This document shows positions 44,471 to 53,705 of a DNA stretch of 64,000 bases, piece by piece. Positions within the stretch are counted from its first letter, which is position 1. Each line of letters starts with the position of its first letter. Source of the stretch: Planctomycetota bacterium (lineage in GTDB: Bacteria > Planctomycetota > Planctomycetia > Pirellulales > Pirellulaceae); assembly GCA_014381825.1 (NCBI GenBank), contig JACNKX010000058.1:1-64000 (forward strand), read 5' to 3'. The notes under the pieces were generated by a model. That model had not been told where the DNA came from. It saw only the letters and a list, made by a program, of their open reading frames with translations, and ran no database searches. The translations under genes and the position numbers were made by a program.

Positions 44471-46615
44471 ATGACTGCCGAGACACTCTCTTTATCGATG
44501 GCAGAACCTGACATCGCAGTTTTGACTTTCGACACTCCGAACAAAAGTGCGAACGTCCTTTCCAACTCAGTACTCGACGAACTGGCTAGTCATCTCGACG
44601 CGCTGGAGCAACGATCGGATGTTGCAGGTCTGATCTTTCGTTCCGCCAAGTCAGGCATCTTCATCGCCGGAGCCGATCTCCGCGAATTCGTCCAGTCGCT
44701 CGGTGCTCCCGAGGAGCAAGTTGTCGCGATGTGCCGCCGCGGGCAAACGCTATTTGGCCGACTGTCAAACGCTCCGTTCATATCCGTCGCCGCGATCAAT
44801 GGCAACTGTGTTGGGGGCGGTGCCGAATTGGCCAGTTGGTGTGATCGCCGCGTGTTCAGCAACAACGCGAAAGCCGAATTCGGATTCCCCGAAGTCAAAC
44901 TCGGACTGTTTCCAGGTTGGGGAGGCACTGTTCGCGCTCCGCGCATCGCCGGCCTGAGCAACGCTGTCGAGATGGTGACCGGCGGTGAATCGATTTCGGC
45001 AGATGCAGCTTACAAAATGGGGTGGGCTTCCGACGTCGTTGGCGATGACGACTTGCTGTCGGCGGCAATCCAGATGGTGCGAGCGGAGCAAGCCAGCGAG
45101 GAATATCTGGTGGATCGGGAACGCTGGAGTGGCCCCATCGAAATCACGGAGACGGAGCTTGGCTTCCTTGGTGCAACGGCCTCGGCAGTGATCCGCCAGC
45201 AAACGAAGGGACACTATCCGGCACCAGACGCGGCGCTCGAAACCATGCTCGAATCGGCGATGCTTGATTCTGAAGCGGGCTGCCAACTCGAAGCAAATCG
45301 CATGGCGAAGCTGTTTGGATCGTCGGTCAATGCCGCACTGCTAAACGTCTTCTTTCTGACGGATCGTAACAAGAAAGATACCGGAGTCGACGGAGAGTCA
45401 ATTGCGCCGCGATCGATCAGATCCGTCACGGTCATCGGCGCGGGGATCATGGGAAGCGGAATCGCATCCGCCAACGTGAAGCGACAACTGACCGTCGCTT
45501 TGACCGATGCCGCTCGCGAATCGCTCGCCAAAGGCGGACGGAGTGTGTTGGAAGAAGCAGCGTTTGATCGCAGGCTGAAAGGTCCCAACCCACAGCGAAT
45601 GCTCGATCTTGCACCACTGCTGAATCTGACGACCAGCGACGAAGAGGTAGCGGCAAGCGACTTGGTGATCGAAGCGATTATCGAGAATGAAGAGATCAAA
45701 CGATCAATTTACTCTCGGCTTGAACCTCAACTTCGCAAGGACGCAATCCTCGCCTCGAACACCTCGACGATTCCCATTACAAAGCTGGCCGCTGGACTCA
45801 AACACCCCGAACGTTTCTGCGGCATTCACTTCTTCAATCCTGTCCGTCGAATGAAGTTGGTTGAAGTAATTCGCGGTGAGCAGACTTCAGACGAAACGAT
45901 CGCCACGGCGGTCGCTTATGCGAAAGGGATTGGCAAAATGCCAATCGTCATGAACGACGGTCCCGGCTTTTTAGTGAATCGCCTCCTCTTTCCTTATATG
46001 CATGAAGCGATCGAGTTGCTCTGTGACGGGGCCGAGATCAAGGCGATAGAACGCGCGTCAAAATCGTTCGGTATGCCAATGGGTCCAATCGAGCTGTACG
46101 ATCTTGTCGGTATCGATACCGCAGTCTATGCGGGGCAAACGATGTTCGAGGCTTTTCCGGATCGAGTTGTCTCGTCGGCCCTATTGCCGGCAATGGTCGC
46201 AGCAAAGCGGCTTGGCAAGAAGACAGGGCGCGGCTTCTATTCGTACGGCAACAGAAAGGGACGCGCCGAACCGGATCCAACGCTTAATGAAGTGATCGAG
46301 CCGCACCTCCGAGAGAAACGCTCCGTCACTCCCGATGAATTGACCACACGCCTGTTCCTTCCAATGTTCCTGGAAGCGACTCGCGTCCTCGAAGACGGCA
46401 TCGTTCGCGACCCACGAGATATCGACCTCGGCCTCATCTTTGGACTCGGATTTCCTCCGTTCAAAGGTGGCTTAATGTTTTGGGCCGACACGCTGGGAGC
46501 TTCGGCCATCGTCGAGATGTTAAAGCCGTTCGAATCACTCGGTAACCGCATGGCACCGACGACCTTGTTACTTGAGATGGCAACCAGCGGAACTAAGTTC
46601 TACAAGCAAAAGTAG
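44471..46615 (+). CDS. fadJ: multifunctional enoyl-CoA hydratase / 3-hydroxyacyl-CoA dehydrogenase
   Basis: 714 residues from ATG 44471 (MTAETLSLSMAEPD); upstream codons to 44366 are open but lack homology. The crotonase domain (about 10-200) includes the oxyanion-hole segment KSGIFIAGADLREF and NGNCVGGGAELASWCDRRV. The NAD-binding domain begins VTVIGAGIMGSGIASANV (about residue 320), followed by SNTSTIPITKLA, the HFFNPVRRMKLVEVI catalytic His-Asn region and the C-terminal dehydrogenase domains. It performs hydration and oxidation in beta-oxidation. The thiolase gene follows 121 bp later across an inverted repeat, giving a complete fadJ-fadI-type pair. Confidence 0.92.
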   Translation: MTAETLSLSMAEPDIAVLTFDTPNKSANVLSNSVLDELASHLDALEQRSDVAGLIFRSAKSGIFIAGADLREFVQSLGAPEEQVVAMCRRGQTLFGRLSNAPFISVAAINGNCVGGGAELASWCDRRVFSNNAKAEFGFPEVKLGLFPGWGGTVRAPRIAGLSNAVEMVTGGESISADAAYKMGWASDVVGDDDLLSAAIQMVRAEQASEEYLVDRERWSGPIEITETELGFLGATASAVIRQQTKGHYPAPDAALETMLESAMLDSEAGCQLEANRMAKLFGSSVNAALLNVFFLTDRNKKDTGVDGESIAPRSIRSVTVIGAGIMGSGIASANVKRQLTVALTDAARESLAKGGRSVLEEAAFDRRLKGPNPQRMLDLAPLLNLTTSDEEVAASDLVIEAIIENEEIKRSIYSRLEPQLRKDAILASNTSTIPITKLAAGLKHPERFCGIHFFNPVRRMKLVEVIRGEQTSDETIATAVAYAKGIGKMPIVMNDGPGFLVNRLLFPYMHEAIELLCDGAEIKAIERASKSFGMPMGPIELYDLVGIDTAVYAGQTMFEAFPDRVVSSALLPAMVAAKRLGKKTGRGFYSYGNRKGRAEPDPTLNEVIEPHLREKRSVTPDELTTRLFLPMFLEATRVLEDGIVRDPRDIDLGLIFGLGFPPFKGGLMFWADTLGASAIVEMLKPFESLGNRMAPTTLLLEMATSGTKFYKQK

Positions 46616-46723
46616 CCGTCACGCTCCGCCGTGACGAGCGCTGTCCGAGAGGACGCAAGGAACTCAGTACGCAATTCAAACTAAACGATGAAGGCCTCAT
46701 CACGGCGGAGCGTGATGGCTACT
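46611..46723. repeat. inverted repeat between the beta-oxidation genes
   Basis: Arms of 24 bp (46611-46634 and 46700-46723) are complementary with one mismatch. The left arm includes the stop codon of the fadJ-like gene. The 65-bp centre has no gene. The same type of long-armed intergenic repeat occurs at 56539-56622 with another sequence. It could be a dispersed palindromic element or a processing/attenuation structure. Confidence 0.8.
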
Positions 46724-46736
46724 TTGGAGCATCGCT

Positions 46737-47894
46737 ATGAAAACCGCCGTAGTCGTCGATTGTCTTCGCACGCCAATCGGTCGTGCTCACAAGGATCGGG
46801 GCTTGTTTCGGGACGTTCGTAGCGATGACCTCGCCGTCGCCTGCGTCAAAGCGCTCATCGAACGAACCGGGATCGATCCATCGGAAATCGAAGATATCCT
46901 GCTCGGTAACACGCAGCAGACGATGGAACAGGGTCTAAACGTCGCACGTCCGATCGGTCTCATGGCAGGGCTGTCGATTGAATCTGGCGGCGCGACGATC
47001 AATCGCCTGTGCGGTAGCAGCCTGCAAGCTCTTCATCAAGCGACGCACTCGATCATGGCCGGCTTCGAAGACGTTCATGTCGTCGGTGGCTTGGAACACA
47101 TGCAGCACGTGGCGATGGATCACGGCCTGGACTTGAACCCAAAGCTCTTTCATCGCACAAGCAAGGGAGCTTTGATGATGGGAGTCACCGCCGAGTTCCT
47201 GGCCCAAACGCAAGGCATCTCGCGCGAGGACCAAGACGCTTTTGCTTTACAAAGCCATCAGCTGGCTGCCGCTTCGCAAGCCGCCGGTGAATTCAATCGC
47301 GAGATCGTTCCGATGTATGGTCGTGACGAGCAAGGGCGTCGCATTTTCGCAGACGCGGATCAATGCGTTCGGTCAGACACCAGTCTCGAAGCCCTGTCCG
47401 CCTTGTCGCCCGCGTTCATGCCCAAGGTCGGCACCGTGACGGCGGGTAACAGTTCGCCACTTAACGATGGTGCGGCAGCGATGCTCGTGATGTCGGAGGA
47501 AAAGGCAAAGTCACTAGGCCTCACGCCACTGGTCCGCGTCAAGTCGACTGCCATCGCCGGCGTTGAGCCCTCAGTCATGGGCACGGGCCCTGTTCCAGCA
47601 ACCGCCAAGGCGTTGACGCGCGCTGGAATGCAACTCGCCGACGTCGACGTGATAGAACTAAACGAAGCCTTCGCCGCGCAATCACTGGCTTGCATTCGCA
47701 TGTCGAAGTTCGACGCGGACAAAGTCAACGTCCGCGGGGGTTCTATCGCCATCGGTCATCCGCTCGGAGCCAGCGGCGCTCGCATCGCCACAACACTGAT
47801 CCACGCCATGATCGATCGCGAAGCCAACATTGGCCTCGCAACCATGTGCATCGGCGTCGGACAAGGTATCGCGACCATCTTCGAGCGTGTCTGA
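46737..47894 (+). CDS. fadI: acetyl-CoA acyltransferase (thiolase)
   Basis: 385 residues, family length. The nucleophilic Cys is in NRLCGSSLQALHQA (about residue 91), the second motif is VIELNEAFAAQSLA and the third is GGSIAIGHPLGASGARI with the catalytic His. The final Cys is in MCIGVGQGIA, where most thiolases have CIGGG. It releases acetyl-CoA in the last step of beta-oxidation. It is co-directional with the FadJ-like gene. FadA and FadI cannot be separated with certainty; the pairing with a FadJ-type partner suggests FadI. Confidence 0.9.
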   Translation: MKTAVVVDCLRTPIGRAHKDRGLFRDVRSDDLAVACVKALIERTGIDPSEIEDILLGNTQQTMEQGLNVARPIGLMAGLSIESGGATINRLCGSSLQALHQATHSIMAGFEDVHVVGGLEHMQHVAMDHGLDLNPKLFHRTSKGALMMGVTAEFLAQTQGISREDQDAFALQSHQLAAASQAAGEFNREIVPMYGRDEQGRRIFADADQCVRSDTSLEALSALSPAFMPKVGTVTAGNSSPLNDGAAAMLVMSEEKAKSLGLTPLVRVKSTAIAGVEPSVMGTGPVPATAKALTRAGMQLADVDVIELNEAFAAQSLACIRMSKFDADKVNVRGGSIAIGHPLGASGARIATTLIHAMIDREANIGLATMCIGVGQGIATIFERV

Positions 47895-48146
47895 TCGTGG
47901 GCAACGCTGATCGTCGCTGATCGACGCTAATAAAACCGAAGAGAACGTGTGTGCGACAAATCCATAGGCTTCTTCCTTGCTCTGATTAGTGTTAATCAAG
48001 GTCGATTAGCGTTCCCACCACCTGTCTGTAACCCGAACCCGCCTCTACTCGATAAAAGTTCCCCTCTGCTCCTCCAGGCGTTATCATGTGGTCGTGCCGC
48101 ATTCGCGGCTTCCGACGTTCGATCGCTTGACGAGAGGAGGCAAACC

Positions 48147-48968
48147 ATGTCGTCAACGAAGCCAATCGAAGCAGGAAGCAAACCGTCGCTCGCGCCAAGC
48201 CGCTACGATCGCGTAGCCAGTCTGCTAATCTCGATGGTTATCCTTTCGGGTAGTAGCGTCGCTGTGCTTGTTGTTCTGTGGCTGGGCACGACCAGAGAGA
48301 TCGACAGAGAATACCGACCTCCGGGAGATGGTAGTGCGCTGGCTCGCCGAGATTCACCGGAGCCTACGGAACTGGAAACACCAAGCCAGTTGGAGTTAGC
48401 GCAACTCGCGCTCGCTGAACCGGTCGTCGAACTTTCTACGCTACTGAGCCACGAGGCGATCGCCACGGCCAGCGAGATCGAAATCGAAGGGCCGCCTGGC
48501 GACCCCCGCCCTCCGGGCGATCCAGCCCCGTCCGAGGACGTCCCACGTTGGGAACGATGGGAGATTCGTTATGAGTCATCCACACGGCAGGGATATGCGA
48601 GACAGCTCGATTTCTTTGGAATCGAACTGGGCGCGGCGGGCGGAAGACCTCATGTCGATTATGCGTCGGAACTCTCAGAAATATCGCCCGCGACTCGCTC
48701 CGGTCAAGGCAGTGATGAAAAGCGTCTGTACCTCATTTGGCGAGGAGGCCAACTTCAGCGGATGGACCGCCAATTACTCGAGAAAGCTGGCGTTGACGTG
48801 AGCGGACGTATTGTCATGCAGTTCTATCCGCAAAAAATCGAAGATTCACTCGCACGGCTCGAACGTGAACACACCAAAGACGGGCGGGTCGATAAGCTGC
48901 GCAAGACGATATTCGGCGTCCGACCTACGGGAGATGGATACGAGTTCTTTATCATCGAACAGCGGTAG
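48147..48968 (+). CDS. single-pass membrane protein, hypothetical
   Basis: 273 residues from ATG 48147, fixed by the strong site GAGAGGAGG; the frame upstream is open but non-coding. One transmembrane helix (about 24-46: VASLLISMVILSGSSVAVLVVLWL) separates a short cytosolic N-terminus from a Pro/Glu-rich linker and a C-terminal alpha/beta domain (about 140-273) with RWERWEIRYESSTRQGYARQLDFFGIELGA. This planctomycete-type family is often found unnamed in Pirellulales genomes. Function unknown. Short GATTAGCG/CGCTAAT repeats lie in its upstream region (47890-48015). Confidence 0.6.
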   Translation: MSSTKPIEAGSKPSLAPSRYDRVASLLISMVILSGSSVAVLVVLWLGTTREIDREYRPPGDGSALARRDSPEPTELETPSQLELAQLALAEPVVELSTLLSHEAIATASEIEIEGPPGDPRPPGDPAPSEDVPRWERWEIRYESSTRQGYARQLDFFGIELGAAGGRPHVDYASELSEISPATRSGQGSDEKRLYLIWRGGQLQRMDRQLLEKAGVDVSGRIVMQFYPQKIEDSLARLEREHTKDGRVDKLRKTIFGVRPTGDGYEFFIIEQR

Positions 48969-49066
48969 CGATGTTTACGACGTACGAGTCGAATCAAGAT
49001 TTGTTCGAGCGGCTCGAATCTCCTAGAATCTAGACTGAGGGTTCATCCCAGGCTCTTCTATCGGAA

Positions 49067-50623
49067 ATGACCATGATTCGATTCGGAACGGTCACGTTGA
49101 GTATTGTATTTGTCGGGCTATCGTTGTCGGCATCTGCGGACGACTCGATCAATGAGCGTCGCGCCGAAATGATCGCTCGCATCGACACCCTGCTGTCCGA
49201 GCAATGGGCCGCGGAAGAAATCCAGCCAGCCAACCGGTCAAACGACAGTGAGTTTGCGAGGCGCGTGTATCTCGACCTGACCGGCGTGATACCGCGTGTC
49301 GCTGAAATTCGCGAGTTTCTGGAAGACGAACGAGCCGATAAACGCAATCGACTTATCCAGCGGCTGCTCGCATCGCCTCGTTACCCGACGCATCTAGCCA
49401 ACACATGGCGGCAGGTCATGCTGCCAGGTGGCTTGGACTTGGAGCAGTTACAGAATGTTGCCGGTGTTCAGAATTGGCTCCGAAAGCAGTTCGCACAAAA
49501 CATGCGGTACGATCGCATCGTATCGGATTTCCTCGTGGCAACCGGAGGCGGAGAAGCGGGGCCTGCACTCTATTACACTTCGCTGGAGGTAAAGCCGGAA
49601 AAACTCGCGGCGAGCACTGCGCGAATCTTTCTTGGTTTGCAGATCGAATGTGCTGAGTGTCATCCCCACCCGTTCGATCACTGGAAACAAGAAGACTTCT
49701 GGGGATATGCCGCTTTTTTTGCTCAGCTAGAACAATCCGAAAACCGTCGCGGTCCTGCCAATGTTGGTTTGGTCGATCTGGATTCGGGTGAAGTCACGCT
49801 CCCTGATTCTGAAACGATCGTCCCGCCTCGCTATCCCGATGGCAACTTGGTGACGGCTGCAGCTGGCGGAAGTCGCCGCGTGCAATTGGCGATTTGGATG
49901 GCCTCTCGTGACAATCCTTACCTGGCGAAAGCCGCCGTGAACCGGATGTGGGCTCATCTGTTTGGCCGCGGATTGATCGAACCTGTGGACGACATCGGCA
50001 AACACAATCCGCCTAGCCATCCGGAGCTGTTCCAAGCGCTAACCGCTTACTTTGTTGACACCGGGTTCGATATCAAAGAGCTGCTTCGCACGTTAACCAG
50101 CACGAACGCTTATCAGTTGAGTAGCCGACTCGACCGCGAGCCTCATGCTCAGGAGTTGTTCGCCAATATGGCGATCAAGACCATGACAGCCGAACAACTG
50201 TACGACAGTCTCAATCGCATCGCAGGAGGACGCCCGGCGAACATCCCAAACTTCTTTGCTATTCGCAGTAACCTTTTCGATCAACAGCGACTCGCCTTCA
50301 TCGGCAAGATGCGAATGCAAGGTAGTAACGCGACCGAATTTGATGCGGGTGTCCTGCAGGCATTGACGCTGCTGAACGGATCAAACATCAATGCTGCCAG
50401 CCAAGCGGACCAGAGCGGTGTCCTGATGGCGTTGGACAGCCCGCTGTTCAGTCCCGAAGAGCGACTAAAGTCGCTGTTCTTGGGAACGCTCTCGCGACGA
50501 CCGACGGCTGACGAATCGACGGCGTTTGTCGCGCACGTCAGCGACTCGAACGAACCGCGCGAAGCGATGGGCGACGTATTGTGGGCGCTCTTGAACAGCG
50601 CCGAGTTCGCGTTGAATCACTAA
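49067..50623 (+). CDS. exported DUF1549/DUF1553 protein
   Basis: 518 residues; ATG 49073 is an equally good start. A signal peptide covers 1-25. The DUF1549 part (about 30-240) has FARRVYLDLTGVIPRVAEIREFL and the conserved IFLGLQIECAECHPHPFDHWKQEDFWGYAAFF. The DUF1553 part (about 265-510) has NPYLAKAAVNRMWAHLFGRGLIEPVDDIG and LSRRPTADE. These domains are a planctomycete/Verrucomicrobia speciality, usually with a cytochrome-like N-terminus that is missing here, and are encoded near sulfatases or DUF1501 proteins. The role is thought to be linked to polysaccharide breakdown, but no partner is next to it. Confidence 0.88.
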   Translation: MTMIRFGTVTLSIVFVGLSLSASADDSINERRAEMIARIDTLLSEQWAAEEIQPANRSNDSEFARRVYLDLTGVIPRVAEIREFLEDERADKRNRLIQRLLASPRYPTHLANTWRQVMLPGGLDLEQLQNVAGVQNWLRKQFAQNMRYDRIVSDFLVATGGGEAGPALYYTSLEVKPEKLAASTARIFLGLQIECAECHPHPFDHWKQEDFWGYAAFFAQLEQSENRRGPANVGLVDLDSGEVTLPDSETIVPPRYPDGNLVTAAAGGSRRVQLAIWMASRDNPYLAKAAVNRMWAHLFGRGLIEPVDDIGKHNPPSHPELFQALTAYFVDTGFDIKELLRTLTSTNAYQLSSRLDREPHAQELFANMAIKTMTAEQLYDSLNRIAGGRPANIPNFFAIRSNLFDQQRLAFIGKMRMQGSNATEFDAGVLQALTLLNGSNINAASQADQSGVLMALDSPLFSPEERLKSLFLGTLSRRPTADESTAFVAHVSDSNEPREAMGDVLWALLNSAEFALNH

Positions 50624-50647
50624 TGGCTCGTTGGCGAAAGGGAAACA

Positions 50648-52528
50648 GTGCGGCATCTCTATGTGGTAACACTGATGTTGCTGATTGGACTGGCGATTGG
50701 CTGCAAACGGCAAGTCGCGAAGCCTCCGGCCCCACCGCAATCCGCGACGAGCGTCGTTGAAGCAGCGCCCGATGCCCTCCCGAACGAGAACGCGGCATCT
50801 GAGATTGAGCGCCCGGTGGACACGAACAATGTCGAACAGTCCGTGGCCGACGAATCGCCTATTGACAACTTGGAGGAGACAAGCGAATCGACGACCTCCG
50901 AAGTTCCCGAGAACGAGCCAACGGTCGAACCCGTCGCTGATCTTGAAAAGGCTCCAAGCGAGCGTTTTCTGCTGCTAACACGAGACGGACCGTTGGTGAT
51001 TGATGTTGTTCTGCGGATCAACGACCAGCCATACACGAACGCTTTGGAACAACTTGTCGAGAGTGTTTTGAAGGACATCGAAGGAGATGAAGGGGAGCAG
51101 GAGACTTGGGCCGAAATGATTGACAATCCCAAGTTCGCTTACGGCCAGTTTGGCAACTTGGCACCTGAAGACGCCGATCAGAAAACTCGGCTAGTCGATA
51201 TGTACGATACGAATCAAGACAGCTTTGTCGATCGCGACGAGTTGCCGCGTTTCTTGACGCGTAACGTCGGCGGTTCACGTCCGTTCTCGCTCCGAAGTTC
51301 GAATGAGTTTCGAGGCGATAATCGCACGCGCTCACCGGTCCGACGCCTCCTGGATGTGGATCACGACGGAGCCATCACGGCTGACGAAATGCAATCAGCT
51401 CCGAGCAGACTCTTCGAGCGCGATGCGGACGACGACGAGATTCTCGTGCTTGGGGACTTTAAAGATTCGATTGCACTTGAACAACCGCAGATGTCGAATC
51501 AACGACGAGTCAACGCGCCCGACACGGCGCTGTTGATTGGCGAACGGACGCGATGGGGTTATGTTTCCTATGCGTTGCAGGAAACCTATGCCTATGGCGA
51601 CCGTGTCGCAGCGGACGACATACCGCTAACGCCCGAATTAGTGGAACTGCTTGATGACAACAGCAACTCGTTGATCGACAACAACGAAGTGCAAAAGCTG
51701 ACCGGCATTCCACCACACCTCGTGCTGGAAGTGGCCTTCTTCAATGGCAAGGACGCGGAAACGTCGACGACGCCGAGTATCCGAATCGTCTCTGCGTGCG
51801 AAAGCCTATCCGCGGCGCTCGATGTGGCCCGTCAGCATCCGACACGTTTGTCCTTCGCTCTTCCAGGTGCTGACATCGAGTTCTTCGTCAATGAAGATCC
51901 GTCGCTCGCCAACACATCGCAGACGGTCACTGCTCAATTCTCGATGCTCGACGGCGACAACAACGGTTACCTCGACGTGGACGAGTATTCGGGCCAAGTC
52001 CTTGGCATCAACATTCCGTTCGAAGCACTTGATGCCGACAGCGATGAAATGGTCTACGAGAAGGAAGTCGGCGCATTACTCGAGCAAAGCCAAGCCGTTG
52101 TTCGGGCGCAGATTCGAGCGCGAGCTGCGGACCAGGAGGACGCCTTGTTCACGGCGCTCGATACGAACGGCGATGGACGCCTTACGGCCCGCGAGATTTA
52201 CGGAGCGCCGAACATTTTGAAGGAGTTAGATCGCAACCAAGACATGCAACTACAATCGCATGAAATCCCTGGCACGATGGCGATCGGCTTCGTTCGCGGA
52301 AACGCACAACAAGACAATGCTTTGCTTGTCATGCCAACGGTATCGCGAGCGAACAACGATAAAGAACTTCCCGCGTGGTTTACTGGAATGGACTCGAACG
52401 GGGACGGAGACATCAGTCCGCGAGAGTTCCTCGGAGCAAGCGACAAGTTCCGTCAGCTCGACACGGATGGCGACGGTTTCGTAAGCGGCGACGAAGCGAA
52501 GCAGATGGAGAGAAATGCCCGTAGCTGA
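50648..52528 (+). CDS. lipoprotein with multiple EF-hand motifs
   Basis: 626 residues from GTG 50648 (AAAGGGA upstream). A lipobox LAIGC places the lipidated Cys at 19. After an acidic linker, about nine EF-hand-type calcium loops occur, e.g. DTNQDSFVDRDE, DVDHDGAITADE, DGDNNGYLDVDE, DTNGDGRLTARE, DRNQDMQLQSHE, DSNGDGDISPRE and DTDGDGFVSGDE. The first ones are scattered and the last four cluster in the final 150 residues. It is probably a calcium-binding envelope protein. It starts 24 bp after the DUF1549 gene and may share its transcript. Confidence 0.8.
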   Translation: MRHLYVVTLMLLIGLAIGCKRQVAKPPAPPQSATSVVEAAPDALPNENAASEIERPVDTNNVEQSVADESPIDNLEETSESTTSEVPENEPTVEPVADLEKAPSERFLLLTRDGPLVIDVVLRINDQPYTNALEQLVESVLKDIEGDEGEQETWAEMIDNPKFAYGQFGNLAPEDADQKTRLVDMYDTNQDSFVDRDELPRFLTRNVGGSRPFSLRSSNEFRGDNRTRSPVRRLLDVDHDGAITADEMQSAPSRLFERDADDDEILVLGDFKDSIALEQPQMSNQRRVNAPDTALLIGERTRWGYVSYALQETYAYGDRVAADDIPLTPELVELLDDNSNSLIDNNEVQKLTGIPPHLVLEVAFFNGKDAETSTTPSIRIVSACESLSAALDVARQHPTRLSFALPGADIEFFVNEDPSLANTSQTVTAQFSMLDGDNNGYLDVDEYSGQVLGINIPFEALDADSDEMVYEKEVGALLEQSQAVVRAQIRARAADQEDALFTALDTNGDGRLTAREIYGAPNILKELDRNQDMQLQSHEIPGTMAIGFVRGNAQQDNALLVMPTVSRANNDKELPAWFTGMDSNGDGDISPREFLGASDKFRQLDTDGDGFVSGDEAKQMERNARS

Positions 52529-52590
52529 TCTCGTAAGAGTTCAGAAGTGTTCTGAAGTTTTGCAACTTCAGCTATCGTCTTGAAACTGCT

Positions 52591-53463
52591 CTAGTCAGCC
52601 ATCCCATATCGCATAATGCAGTAGACTGCATTCAACGCGTCGCGAATGCCGATCTTCTTACCTTCCGCATAGCCACGTGGCTTATATGTACTCGGCGTTT
52701 CCGTGACGCGATACTTGCGACGCGCGATCTTTGCGGTGACCTCGGGCTCAAAGCCGAAACGATTCTGCTTCAATCGCAATTCGCGAATGACGTTCGTTCG
52801 GAAGGCCTTATGACATGTCTCCATATCGGTCAGCCGCAATCCGGTGAATAGATTCGAGGCGGTCGTCAACACGCGATTTGCCAATCGATGTAAGAAGGAA
52901 CGATCGTTACTACGGCGATAGAGGTATCGCGAGCCGTAGCAAACGTCTGCATCGCCGGCGACGATCGGGCGAATTACGGTCTCGATATCACGCGGATCGT
53001 ACTCCAAATCCGCATCTTGTACGACGACGACGTGACCAGTCGCAGCTGCGAACCCCGAGCGAAGTGCCGCTCCCTTACCTTCGTTCTGATCCTTGAGAAT
53101 CAGCTTCAGTCCGGGGGCCCCGCGAACAGTCTCCAACCACCCACGAGTGCCATCTGTACTGCAATCATCGACAACGATTATTTCAGTCTCAAACGGAAGA
53201 GCCTTGACGCGGGCGATCACGTCGAAGACGGTCTTTTTTTCGTTGTAAACAGGAATGACAACGGAAACACGCAGGTCATCGGGCAAGGCAAACGGGTTGG
53301 CCGGCTCGTCGTCGATCTCCATCAGATCCCACAGCGATTCCATTTCCGCCAACTTCTTCTCGACTCGACTCACGACATCTGAGGCGGGAGGACGTTCGAG
53401 GGCGGGAACAAAGGGAATGGCTGGAACGCTGGAGGGCACATCGTTCAGCATCGCGTTTGTCAT
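52591..53463 (-). CDS. glycosyltransferase family 2 (dolichol-phosphate mannosyltransferase-like)
   Basis: 290 residues with AGGAAA before the ATG. An N-terminal extension of about 65 residues precedes the GT-A fold: VSVVIPVYNEKKTV, EIIVVDDCSTDGTRG, GKGAALRSGF and the metal-binding VVVQDADLEYDP. The ending KIARRKYRVTETPSTYKPRGYAEGKKI is typical of the polyprenyl-phosphate glycosyltransferases. It transfers a sugar from a nucleotide to a lipid carrier at the cytoplasmic face. The multi-helix protein upstream could be a membrane partner using such lipid-linked sugars. Confidence 0.88.
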   Translation of the reverse strand: MTNAMLNDVPSSVPAIPFVPALERPPASDVVSRVEKKLAEMESLWDLMEIDDEPANPFALPDDLRVSVVIPVYNEKKTVFDVIARVKALPFETEIIVVDDCSTDGTRGWLETVRGAPGLKLILKDQNEGKGAALRSGFAAATGHVVVVQDADLEYDPRDIETVIRPIVAGDADVCYGSRYLYRRSNDRSFLHRLANRVLTTASNLFTGLRLTDMETCHKAFRTNVIRELRLKQNRFGFEPEVTAKIARRKYRVTETPSTYKPRGYAEGKKIGIRDALNAVYCIMRYGMAD

Positions 53464-53705
53464 CGCAATTTCCTATTGCTGGAAGTTATCCCAAGGCGAA
53501 ACGGCATTCGTCATGGCGACCGAAGCGGAGGCGTGTTGGTTCGTGGGGGGAGTGGGCGGGATCGCTTTGAGAGTCTGGCGGGCGGGGACTAGGCGGGCGA
53601 TGGATTGAACCGTTTGGAGTGTCGGTAAACATCGCCCTGTAGAAACATAGCACGCAGTTTGCGCCGCGAAGAAAGTTTTCGCGATTCCTTTGGATTACCA
53701 AGGCG

